Source: Balamuthia mandrillaris (taxonomy: Eukaryota; Discosea; Longamoebia; Balamuthiidae). From it: DNA of 64,000 nucleotides. How positions within the stretch are numbered: position 1 is the stretch's first letter; every line of letters begins with the position of its first letter. Below are positions 58,101 to 64,000 of this stretch, piece after piece. The notes beneath the pieces were generated by a model. That model did no database searches. It was given only the letters and a program-made list of their open reading frames with translations, and had not been told where the DNA came from. The stretch is from NCBI GenBank assembly GCA_031835245.1, contig JAVKOQ010000179.1, forward strand, positions 1-64,000. The letters are read 5' to 3'. Made by a program: the position numbers and the translations under genes.

Positions 58101-58373
58101 GGTTGCGGTCTTCTTGGTTGCTCCTGTAGTGCTTGCCAGCAAACGAGAGGTCAAAGAGGCCAGCTCGGTTGACTCGAGAAAGCCGATGGCCACCAGACGA
58201 GCCAGCAGCGGAGCCGCTTTGGCCAGCGGTAACGCCAAGACCGGAGCGAGGAGAGCTTCCTTCTGATCGTTATAGAAAGGACCCAAGCCGTCCTTCAGGA
58301 GTAGCAACGCTTTGGCCTGTTCTTCCAGGGGTTCGAGGGCGACACTGGCCTCTGGTTCCTGTGTCCCCTCCAT
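52161..58373 (-). CDS. Giant von Willebrand A domain-eEF1A fusion protein
   Basis: Exons 53859-58373 and 52161-53753; 2,035 residues if the 105-base intron is removed. Residues of about 290-500 form a VWA domain with all MIDAS parts: CLDISASMN (Asp301, Ser303, Ser305), VATGGTNIEAAL and FLTDGEET. A long helical region of about 1,000 residues with Glu-rich inserts follows and matches nothing I recognise. From residue 1562 a complete eEF1A-type GTPase appears: GNVDSGKSTTSGHL, TERELGVTI, DAPGHRSFIKNM, VNKMD, ISGYHGDNL, MPWYEGW, then domains II and III (PLRIPILQSFKVTGVGTVA, LVLNHSNGISAGFCPQLYCHTA, GRFLMRDQGQTAVVG) and a Lys/Arg-rich end. The first loop has GNVDSGKS where eEF1A has GHVDSGKS. A true paralog fused to a VWA protein; function unknown. 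Confidence 0.9.
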   Translation of the reverse strand: MEGTQEPEASVALEPLEEQAKALLLLKDGLGPFYNDQKEALLAPVLALPLAKAAPLLARLVAIGFLESTELASLTSRLLASTTGATKKTATTTTTNVTEKEKEKEASLTKETDTARLLPVLFPSNEAHLLSMPDATREEVEGLFDTLRNALGVTSLAQLLDLEESDRQFDTLEDILLGGGDDSVVARQRQLFRAVTEALTKLLPNELVAERKQQQERALLKQRDTAEMEMERHKQFTRMHQVWCEQAQLLFVPMVADKKLHFFSTVDLLTDDASSSMKEQQMVLRSNTEEGGSSHVIFCLDISASMNHDEKGIYLPPKSNDHPHSSIKKARDLIPPFFMAALKNGVPVTLLVWNNVVSRPITFTPDMFYASKKNGKKEGEKQKEGGGEEEEEENEDDDDMEGGEEFVEDEEMERMLREKTNESVFVATGGTNIEAALAAIAQQMEELRSRDRISNLVVWFLTDGEETRCLDHSAINKNASNLQSTLTKQQVLRIPSNRADPKFNYFNVEDPHTGLTEYQRKMVGDLETACKRLQDESEEDSSDRRGGCSLEFHVCHFGEAHPLLLKALREASNGHFHAVADIERLKGEMAAMASGTNTMLTINGLRTGNEHVVPAAVSKEGILFARGHLPWSFLMEEIVAPPSSAASSSEEKTGIVLRCGKGGKRKEYWLRSHESSVLSEEVSTHVAKILSLEPQLESLLSAIGQDISPSGMERSSQRLEQLKQQRMEAIISLAQHIRNKVALRSFLEKVLESVDTQAKALERMLAQYLRTEAGSYDKTQAKQSEFFNPKEQMAIAAGLESMKVQLGHGFVTQSTLDRQVERLIAQRGAWARDLLHRVCLLACDEDEEEEEEGKEPPKTTLTLLIMEGKDVAEARAALLQRLLKEEMEKGKLFPKAELVEEVITHNKNNPEELLSCVRYRLVGGGRTALSEMRERSGLLTLGEIYPAERVVARHTVVALSKDVSETCKRLCDPLSFSTMLELIQENSTLPAFLYTIAPNQSAGLIYNSKEMMHVVEGGSDATSFAYFRLFWRLADKEGEKEGNSLVRVPGTFSSANFALPIAPEPLSNLVLSNLLPGLLSEFVTGTPMAPLTETGNLYIGFLLMHMKKRPPTGMDVSRMAEILATLACWIDNPKTLPKYHDAMGLVLKLVNGRSVLKQADSPGKYMPVKAFAYALLDGEFPAAAKLEALQRVSLYRSCKLLLGKVEVKKGAAAPPQQRGLSEKLLAEQMVLRKWLRQLVRNLVKLTSPSSSAASSSAASSDEAEKKKEGGEEEEEEEEENKAEIPEDALRIAQELGQLVLLNDDDVSEEEQQSRVLLFLSKEGMLPFLVSTFFELVQRKTRLAFPASFCWRTLQRQFFVWHCIATYPIDKLKESFAAFRSPNEFEQHVITRLEPLRQHKEPFAHTLLSWVDEETEQHCTLQVNLSNNNLFVRDTMTGKGHTLDLKNKEDGRVLWQRFWKQLMLPVFKLWHWKGRPSNGYGLFRLDYDVVRALLDPTNQLIETLNTVRSLLYLYLFFFLLLPLLFSCFCLFTSTDPLFYNQTQLAEYNAAKEWRNKAYAAFVPPRPEVARLLDEHYTVAKQIARSVTGKPRISVVIIGNVDSGKSTTSGHLITELGFVDKRIVEKYERDARAAGKNTMSKYAWVMDKLRTERELGVTIEVSCWSVETPNYDVDLLDAPGHRSFIKNMTVGASMADVAILVISATDGEFEAGIARGGMTREEALVAYTMGVRNFIVAVNKMDTVGYAQKRFEEIVGEVQRLLRQVGVQDKRTVFIPISGYHGDNLIYPSENMPWYEGWTNGMTGAKGTTLVEALDNLSLPVRPVDKPLRIPILQSFKVTGVGTVAIGRVASGVLRQNDTLMLMPEGLTAQTTSIQIHHTDRAEVLPGDLIGFKVKNCPEPYKEHVYRGLVACHANDRPVRAVKAFIAQILVLNHSNGISAGFCPQLYCHTASFPCRVEELLQKLDKRTGKVVEEKPQKVRTGEAAICLMRPKGGRAVCLETFQELAPLGRFLMRDQGQTAVVGVVKEIVEEEKGGTGLGRKGRAAAGKGRLATGKSYFSQATATRGKRGGRR

Positions 58374-58810
58374 TCTGCCAAGTTAGTTACGTTAGTTTGC
58401 TTAACTTTGGTGCAACTGGTCTCTCTTGCATTGCATTTTTTTCTTTTATTTTATTGACTTTTTCATTTAGGTGAAACTTTTTTTTTTTTTTTGTTGCGCA
58501 CACAAAAAAAATAAGTGTGTTTTTTTTTTTGACATTCTGGAAAATTTCTCGTAATGAAGAGAACATTTATCGATAATTAGACCTGGGAAGGGAGCGAAGG
58601 TTTATTTGCTGGACACTGGTCGTTATATATCAAGTTGAATGAGCCAAAGGGAAAGAAACATAAAATCAACGTTTACAACACGAACAATGAGGGCAAAGCA
58701 TGAAGAATGAAACTCTAAAGAGTGACGCCAAGCGGTATGTAAGCAGTTGAAAACTCTAAGACGCCGAATCGCCCTCTCCACTTTCCACACGTTCTGCTCC
58801 CAACAGCCGG
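58374..58810. other. Intergenic region upstream of the VWA-eEF1A gene
   Basis: T-rich with homopolymer runs (58430-58535), then less biased sequence from about 58560 that may be the left flank of the transposon remains. I could not find clear terminal inverted repeats or a target-site duplication. Confidence 0.4.
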
Positions 58811-59578
58811 TTAAACACTTGAGCCAACTCGCCCAAGCTTTGTCCTCGCTCTCTCTTGATGGGAGTTAAAAAAACTCGGCTCGCCCCGGTAAGCAAGGTC
58901 GCCTAAAAGGCTCTCACGAACAGAAAGGTAATTGAGAACGCCTTGACGAGCGATTTTGAGGTCATGCACTGAACCTGGAAAAGGGCCGTTGACCCAGGAA
59001 AAGAGCTCCGTTGCCAAGTCCCACACAAGTTCATATTTGACTGTGTGCTGCTTTTTTTTTTGCCAGAATAAATGTACGTTGAGTGTTGGCATTCATAGAA
59101 CGCTGAACAGGACACTCTGTAGTGTCTATGATGCCTGTGACTAAAGGTTGGTGGAGAACTTGGCCGTGACACTGATCAAAGTGCTTTACAAGCAAAAAAA
59201 AAAAAAGGAAAAAAAGGAAAAAAGAACAAGAAAAAAGATTAGCGCAAGGAAAGAAGAATGACAGTAAAGAGAAAAAGAAAAGAAAGAAAAAAATGGAGAA
59301 ACAAGAAGAAGTACAACAACAAAAAGAAAGAGCAAAAGTGAAAAAGAGAAAGGGAGAGGAGAGGAGAGGAGGGAAGCAATAAAAGACCTTAAACGTGGTT
59401 CCAATAATGCTTCAACGACATGACGGACCCAAAATCGAAAAGTTTTGGGAGTACAACGGCAAAAAGTGCAACCCACGTCCTCAGTGGGATACACTTTCAA
59501 GAAGTAAAGCGTCCAAAGCAAGTATTTGCAAGTAAATGGTCGCTCAAATTGACATCCTTGCACAATACACATTAACAC
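58811..59578 (-). mobile_element. Degenerate DDE_Tnp_4/Harbinger-type transposase remains
   Basis: On the minus strand 59450-59578 codes LLWTLYFLKVYPTEDVGC and WVRHVVEALLEPR, an N-terminal block of this transposase class. Further on are IDTTECPVQRS, YIYSGKKK, HTVKYELVWDLA, NGPFPGSVHDLKIAR and LLGDLAYRG, which match the DxTExPxxRP ... YSGKKxxHTxK ... GSxHD ... DxGYxG series of PIF/Harbinger transposases. These pieces lie in more than one reading frame around A-runs near 59050-59060, so the gene is not intact in this copy. A purine-rich intron-like block (59190-59390) separates the two parts. This is a plain DNA transposon. Confidence 0.7.
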
Positions 59579-59949
59579 AACCGTTGTTTCATACTTTAAA
59601 GTTCGTCATAGTTTGTTGCTTGTTCTTTCAAACTTCAAACTTCAATCTGACGGATACCTGACGGAAACACAGTGCGAACCCTTAAGATCTCGATCCTCTC
59701 CAAACGAAATTTAATTCAATTTGTCCAATTATCAATCAATCGATCTGCAACGATCTTCATTCTACGAAATTTCTATACTTGAAAAAGCGGAAAGAAGAAA
59801 GTAAAAAAAGATGAGCAAGTCTTCTAGCGTTACCACGGTGGCTATAGTTCTTTTTGAAGGTTTTTTTTTTGTTTGTTTGCAAACGGTGAGACCATAAAAT
59901 ATTTTACAAAACACATACACACACACGCACACACGCACATACACACACA

Positions 59950-60855
59950 ATGAGTAGCGGAAGAGGCAAGACATGGACCGCAGAGGAACTAAAAGTTGTA
60001 AGTGACGCCTTCAAAAGCTTCAACGGAGACTGGGAAAAAGCATGTCCCATGTTGACGAAGGACTTTGGCAAATCTCGATCTGTGGCCGCCATTCATAGGA
60101 AATGGAAAGACCTATCGAGTGCAAAGCAGATGAAGTCAACAAAAAAAGGTAATGGTAGTTGCTCTTAGCCTTTGAAGGGCTCTGCTAACTTTTGTTTACA
60201 AGCACCCCCACCCTCTACCTCTGTGATTAATGACCTTTTTGCGTTGAGAAACAATACAAGGCGAACTGCTGAGCCTTTCTTAGATCAGGAGGCAGAAGAA
60301 GCAATGGGCTTTTCTGAAGAGGAGAAAGAGGAAGAAGAAGAAGAGGAAGAAGAAGAACTGCCTGCGCCACAATACCCAAATGTGGCTGTACAACAACCAA
60401 ACAACACGCAGCACAGTTCGCCAACACAAAGGCTCAAGCGCAAACGCCTTTCTTCTTCATCACCACTACCACACCAACTCACTCCATCACCACAACAAGA
60501 CATCTGGTTTTGGCGTGCTCAGACAACTGATGCTGTGGTCCTGGTTCTGCGAAATCTTCCAGGCTACCGGGCGGAAGTAAAACGAGATGAGACTGACCAA
60601 AACAAAATATGGGTGATCATCAAAAGGCTTCCATTGTTGGAAGTTGAACTGCAGGCCATATTTTCTGCTATGCAACTGCGAGGTGTTGGGCAAGATGCAT
60701 GGCGGTCAGCTAACCAAGCCAAGACCTTTAAATTTCCACTTACATTTTCAAATAGGTTAGAATGGTCATCTACATGGCATATGATAGAGAAAGGAGGCTT
60801 TTATTTTTGGACCATTCCCTTTCAACTTGACAACAATAGATTTTTATATTTGTAG
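59950..60855 (+). CDS. Myb/SANT-like DNA-binding protein, probably the second gene of the Harbinger-type element
   Basis: Two exons, 59950-60148 and 60203-60855, in phase; 283 residues. The N-terminus is a Myb/trihelix-like domain (KTWTAEELKVVSDAFKSFNG, DWEKACPMLTKDFG, VAAIHRKWKDL). A Glu run and a nuclear-localisation-like KRKRL follow. The C-terminal half (WFWRAQTTDAVVLVLRNLPG ... WVIIKRLP) is unrecognised. PIF/Harbinger elements usually carry a transposase gene and a Myb-like gene in divergent or tandem order. The divergent pair here fits that, so co-membership is inferred. It is also possible that this gene has been kept by the host, since its frame is intact while the transposase is not. 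A (CACACA)n run precedes the start. Confidence 0.7.
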
Positions 60856-60955
60856 ACATTTGTTTGAATGGCCACTGGTCACTAACTGTCAACATCCAGA
60901 ACGATAAAAAGAGAAGCAGAAAAAATGCCTGTACAGAAGGAAACGAAAGCAGGAG

Positions 60956-60960
<5 letters not shown>

Positions 60961-60997
<37 letters not shown>
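60961..60997. repeat. (GA)n microsatellite
   Basis: About 18 GA dinucleotides between the Myb-like gene and the 3' end of the C2-SNARE gene. Confidence 0.9.
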
Positions 60998-60998
<1 letters not shown>

Positions 60999-61049
60999 AG
61001 TTTTGGGGAGAATCCAATGGGTTGAAGGTTCGCTGCACTGCGTTCCTTC

Positions 61050-61927
61050 TCAACTTCCCACTTGTTTTCGGATCTTACGATTCGTTCGCTCCATCCTCTC
61101 ATTGTTTTGACGAGAACTATCGCGAACTTTGTCCAACCTGCACAAAAGAAGGAAAGATATTAGTTTCTTTTGTCGTTTTCGTTCTCATCTTTTTTTAACT
61201 TACCTAATATTATGATCCTGGAGCTCGCCCCTTATTTCCAAAGCCATCTCTCCGAGGTCTGACACAAGGTCTCCCAAACGGTCCAGCGCGCTGTCCGTGT
61301 CCTTGATCTTCTGCTGCTTCTCCTCTGACAGCATGCTAAAGTCTGGCTGATATTCCCTGTGATCCTCCTCGCCGCGATCCCTTGATCGGCCGTGTTGCTT
61401 CCTCTGCCGGCGGCGTTCCTCCCTCTCGGCCAATGCCTTGTCCTTGGACTCCGCCTTGCGCAGCTTATCAATCTCCCGGTCGGCCTTGCGATTGTTGTCC
61501 TTGGCTCTTCCGGAGGAAGTCACATGGTTAGCATAGTAGCCGGCCACGCTCTCGATACCACGCATGTGGCGGTCAGCCTTGTCCTGCAGGTGGGAGATAT
61601 CGTCGAGGTCGCCCTGGATGCTGCGCAGCTGCTTGCCTTGGTGATCCAGTTTCTCCATCGTCTCTGCGCCTATTCTTTTGGTGTTCTCTGCCACTCGCTA
61701 TATGTATCATACAGATGAAGAGAAAGAAAAGCAAGGTAAGACTTGGATAAAAACAAAAGGCAATAAAGAAAGCTGACAATGTGGGACGTACCAGGGCGCG
61801 TTGAACACTATCATAGGTATCATCAACCACATCTTCTGCTTCTTCAATACTGTTTTGTTGTTTGAATGAACTCTGAGAAGGAGTAAAGAAAAAAAGAAAG
61901 GAAGAAAGAGAGGGAGAGGGAGAGGGA

Positions 61928-61964
<37 letters not shown>

Positions 61965-62540
61965 TACAGAGTACAAGAAGACGTACACTTTCTGAGTTTG
62001 TTTAGCCTTTTCAGACATACGACCGCCCGATGTCCCTGCCTCCAACTCGGCAGGCTGGTTCTTGACAGGCGTCCCCTTGGGCAGCACCAAGCCCACCTTC
62101 AGCTCCACATTGCCCTGGATCTTGTCCTTCTTGTTGCCCCTCTCCCCGCCCAGCTTGTACCTCCTGGGCTGGGCGTACTCGAAGCTGGTGTTGGCCAGGT
62201 CGGCCAGGGCGAGCCTCACCTCCCCAAAAAACGTTTGGCTTTTCCTCTTCTTGTGGCCGTTCTCGTCGTAGATCTGGATAAAGACCTCTGTCAGCCTCTT
62301 CTGATCCGCCCGCGCTATGGGGAACTCAAAGGTCTCATCCCATTTGGGGCGGGAGGTGCGGTGCATGACCTTGGTGGTCCGCTCCACGCCGTTGTAGATG
62401 ACCACGGCAAAGACGTCGCCCCCCATCTTGGTCTTGGGGTCGCGCTTGGGGACGTGGGCGTGGTAGACGGTCACCTTGAGGGCCATGTAGTCAGGATCCC
62501 CTGGGACGGGCTCTGGATCGACTTTCTTTTTCTTGAACAT
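61050..62540 (-). CDS. C2 domain plus SNAP-25-type Qbc-SNARE
   Basis: Exons 61989-62540, 61792-61872, 61204-61697, 61050-61137; 404 residues. Residues of about 15-150 are a C2 domain (LKVTVYHAHVPKRD, FAVVIYNGVERTTKV, PKWDETFEFPI, EVFIQIYDENG, FGEVRLAL). The rest has two SNARE helices joined by a charged linker. The Qb helix (AENTKRIGAETMEKLDHQGKQL, zero-layer Gln231) and the Qc helix (DTDSALDRLGDLVSDLGEMA, then ELQDHNIRLDKV) align with SNAP-25/29. At the Qc zero layer the residue is His373 in place of Gln. There is no cysteine palmitoylation cluster in the linker, so the C2 domain may supply membrane binding. Role: membrane fusion in secretory or endosomal traffic (inferred). The intron 61873-61988 has a (GA)n/(GGGAGA)n tract. 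Confidence 0.88.
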
Positions 62541-63208
62541 TTTTGTTTGTTTTTGGGAGGAGAGATCAAATCAAAAATCAAATCAATAATAGCGCTGCTG
62601 TCTCCCTCACTCCCTCTGTGGTGGTTAGGGGTAAGAAGGAGGAGAAGGAGGAGAAGGAGGGGATGGATGCTGGTTTGTTCTGCTACGTTGTTTGCTGCTG
62701 TGCTGCCTCCTTTTTCACTTCTACTTTTTTTTTTTGGAGGAGAAAAAAAAAAGGTGAGGAATCGTGACGGTCCTTAAAAAAACCTTATGCCTAGGGTTGC
62801 TGCCATGCCCGATGCTTTTGCAGGAAAACATGGGAGAGAATCCAGAGGAACAAGCAAGGTCAGGTCGTACGCCCAAGGCAGCATGCCTCCCATGGATGGG
62901 ATGGTACGGGACCCCCCAACCAAAGGAGCGCTGTCCAACGATTTGGCGCTGACTTCCTCATGACCTCTGCCATGTTGTGAACATTCTCCCGACCGAGTTC
63001 CGTCAGCAACATGGTGTGGGCACTACTTTTTTTCCGAATGTTGTGTGGCGTGATGCCATCTGAAGCAAACCACGTTTTTTTTTTAAAAAAAAAACAAAAA
63101 ACAGCAGTCAACAAAAATGTAGTGACCAACAAGAAGCGAAAAATAAAAAGTAGCAGCAGCAGCAAGAGAAGAAGAGGAACCTCTCCAGTCTGGAGCCTTT
63201 GAGGTGCA
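62541..63208. other. Region with unresolved coding-like sequence
   Basis: 62770-62960 is open on plus (RVAAMPDAFAGKHGRESRG type) and 62860-63080 is open on minus (SDGITPHNIRKKSSAHTMLL, ELGRENVHNMAEVMRKSAP). The minus frame looks protein-like, but I recognise neither and cannot fit splice sites. It may be a gene fragment or transposon relic. The left 200 bases are the promoter side of the C2-SNARE gene, with (GGAGAA)n at 62637-62662. Confidence 0.35.
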
Positions 63209-63715
63209 ATGGACGTGCGTATTCGTGTTTCCTAAGCCTGGCTACTCATTTCCTGGCACCATCCTTATCTTTTTTATTTTTTTTCGTATTTCCAGGAGCA
63301 TGCTTACCAAGAAGGCGCGAACAACCACGTCGCTTCCGAAGAAGAGGAAGCACCTACGCTAGCCACTCTCCCTGAGCTTCTTCTCACGGCCAACCAGGAT
63401 CTGAGGACCGCCAATGGAAAGCTGATGAACCTCGTTACGCAACAAACCGCCATCATCGACTTCCTCACGCAGCAACTCTACTGGGCAAACTGCATCATCT
63501 ACACCAAAGTGTCCCACCAGTCCCATCCCCAGCGACAAGAGGGTGATGCAACAACCACAACGCCGCCCTACTCCTTTGCTCATCGCAACCTTCATGTGCA
63601 AGACGCTGCATCACCATCCTCGTGTCCCGAGGAGGAAGCACTGGCAGCGGAGCTTCTAGCCTTGGAAGCCCGCGTTGGAAAGACAAGGAACAGCAATCAA
63701 GCGCAACAGCACTAA
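63209..63715 (+). CDS. Small coiled-coil-like protein of unknown function
   Basis: The main exon, 63296-63715, is open from an acceptor (TATTTCCAG) to TAA and codes about 139 residues. It has an acidic start (NNHVASEEEEAPTL), a helical segment (LPELLLTANQDLRTANGKLM, TQQTAIIDFLTQQLYWANC) and a second helix near the end (EEEALAAELLALEARVG). A tiny first exon ATG-GAC (63209-63214) with donor GTGCGT would supply the start in phase; another upstream exon is equally possible. No family recognised. Confidence 0.4.
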
Positions 63716-63770
63716 CGAAGAGACAAGAGAGAAACGGTAATAATAAAACGATACCTGTTTGTTTGTTTGT

Positions 63771-63953
63771 TCAAGATAAGACATGAAGAAGGAAAGCCAC
63801 CAACTGCGTGAGATGTTCCAAAGCAGAGGCCATTGGCTGTGGAACTTCCGATAGAGCCTTCAGCTTCTGCCGTAAGCCATCCCTATTGCCGCCTTGCACA
63901 AGGTACGTCTTACCCCCTTCCATTGTACATATCACCTCTAATGCTCTCAACGT
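63771..63953 (-). CDS. C-terminal exon of an unknown gene
   Basis: On the minus strand an exon begins after an AG near 63954 and runs 60 codons to TGA at 63771: TLRALEVICTMEGGKTYLVQ, then DGLRQKLKALSE, ALEHLTQLVAFLLHVLS. Upstream the sequence becomes a (GAAA)n run at the window edge, probably an intron as elsewhere in the window. The gene continues beyond 64000. Too little is visible to assign a family. Confidence 0.45.
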   Translation of the reverse strand, partial: TLRALEVICTMEGGKTYLVQGGNRDGLRQKLKALSEVPQPMASALEHLTQLVAFLLHVLS

Positions 63954-64000
63954 CTGTTGTCGTAGCAGAACAAAGTTAAAAAAAGAAAGAAAGAAAGAAA

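Overview
The window is nuclear DNA from a unicellular eukaryote. Nearly every gene is split by short GT-AG introns, mostly about 55-150 bases, and many introns carry (CT)n, (CTT)n or (TTTC)n runs. Genes are packed on both strands with a few hundred bases or less between them. The gene set (retriever VPS35L, active myotubularin, SAM plus TKL-like kinase architecture, Mei2-like RRM protein, Frizzled-type cysteine-rich domains, F-box/MORN and Rho-BTB-like proteins) fits a free-living amoeba. A discosean amoebozoan such as a Balamuthia or Acanthamoeba relative is my best guess, but this is inference. All exon models below were built by hand from splice sites, frame continuity and family similarity. 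For almost all of them the exon lengths sum to whole codons.

Layout: 1-698 end of a TPR/HAT-like gene (+); 1038-3470 MSP/ASH-like plus RhoGAP (-); 4067-5470 secreted protein with two Frizzled-type CRDs (-); 5771-8948 Golgi CASP (+); 9045-12003 Mei2-like RNA-binding protein (-); 12444-14295 tRNA-queuosine mannosyltransferase (+); 14342-15456 small coiled-coil protein (-); 16246-20173 alpha/beta-hydrolase-SAM-kinase fusion (-); 20770-21167 microprotein (+); 21294-24745 ZnT5-like zinc transporter (-); 25294-27665 F-box/MORN (+); 27781-29388 degenerate Rho-BTB gene (+); 29576-33945 VPS35L (-); 34395-36275 PfkB/pseudouridine-kinase-like (-); 36614-37238 cysteine-rich secreted protein (+); 37490-42363 CSB/ERCC6 (-); 42794-47041 myotubularin (-); 47303-49268 WDR25 (+); 50185-52065 sphingosine-1-phosphate lyase (+); 52161-58373 VWA-eEF1A fusion (-); 58811-60855 probable Harbinger-type transposon remains (transposase pieces and a Myb-like gene); 61050-62540 C2 plus SNAP-25-type SNARE (-); 63209-63715 small unknown (+); 63771-64000 end of an unknown gene (-).

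The genes do not form one pathway. Several act in endomembranes: CASP, VPS35L, myotubularin, the C2-SNARE, the zinc transporter and S1P lyase. The most unusual content is a set of domain fusions: (i) a protein of about 2,035 residues joining a von Willebrand A domain with complete MIDAS motifs to a full eEF1A-type GTPase; (ii) an N-myristoylation-type alpha/beta-hydrolase fold without its nucleophile serine, fused to SAM and a probable pseudokinase; (iii) a C2 domain on a Qbc-SNARE whose second zero-layer residue is His. I saw no CRISPR array, no rRNA and no convincing intact tRNA.
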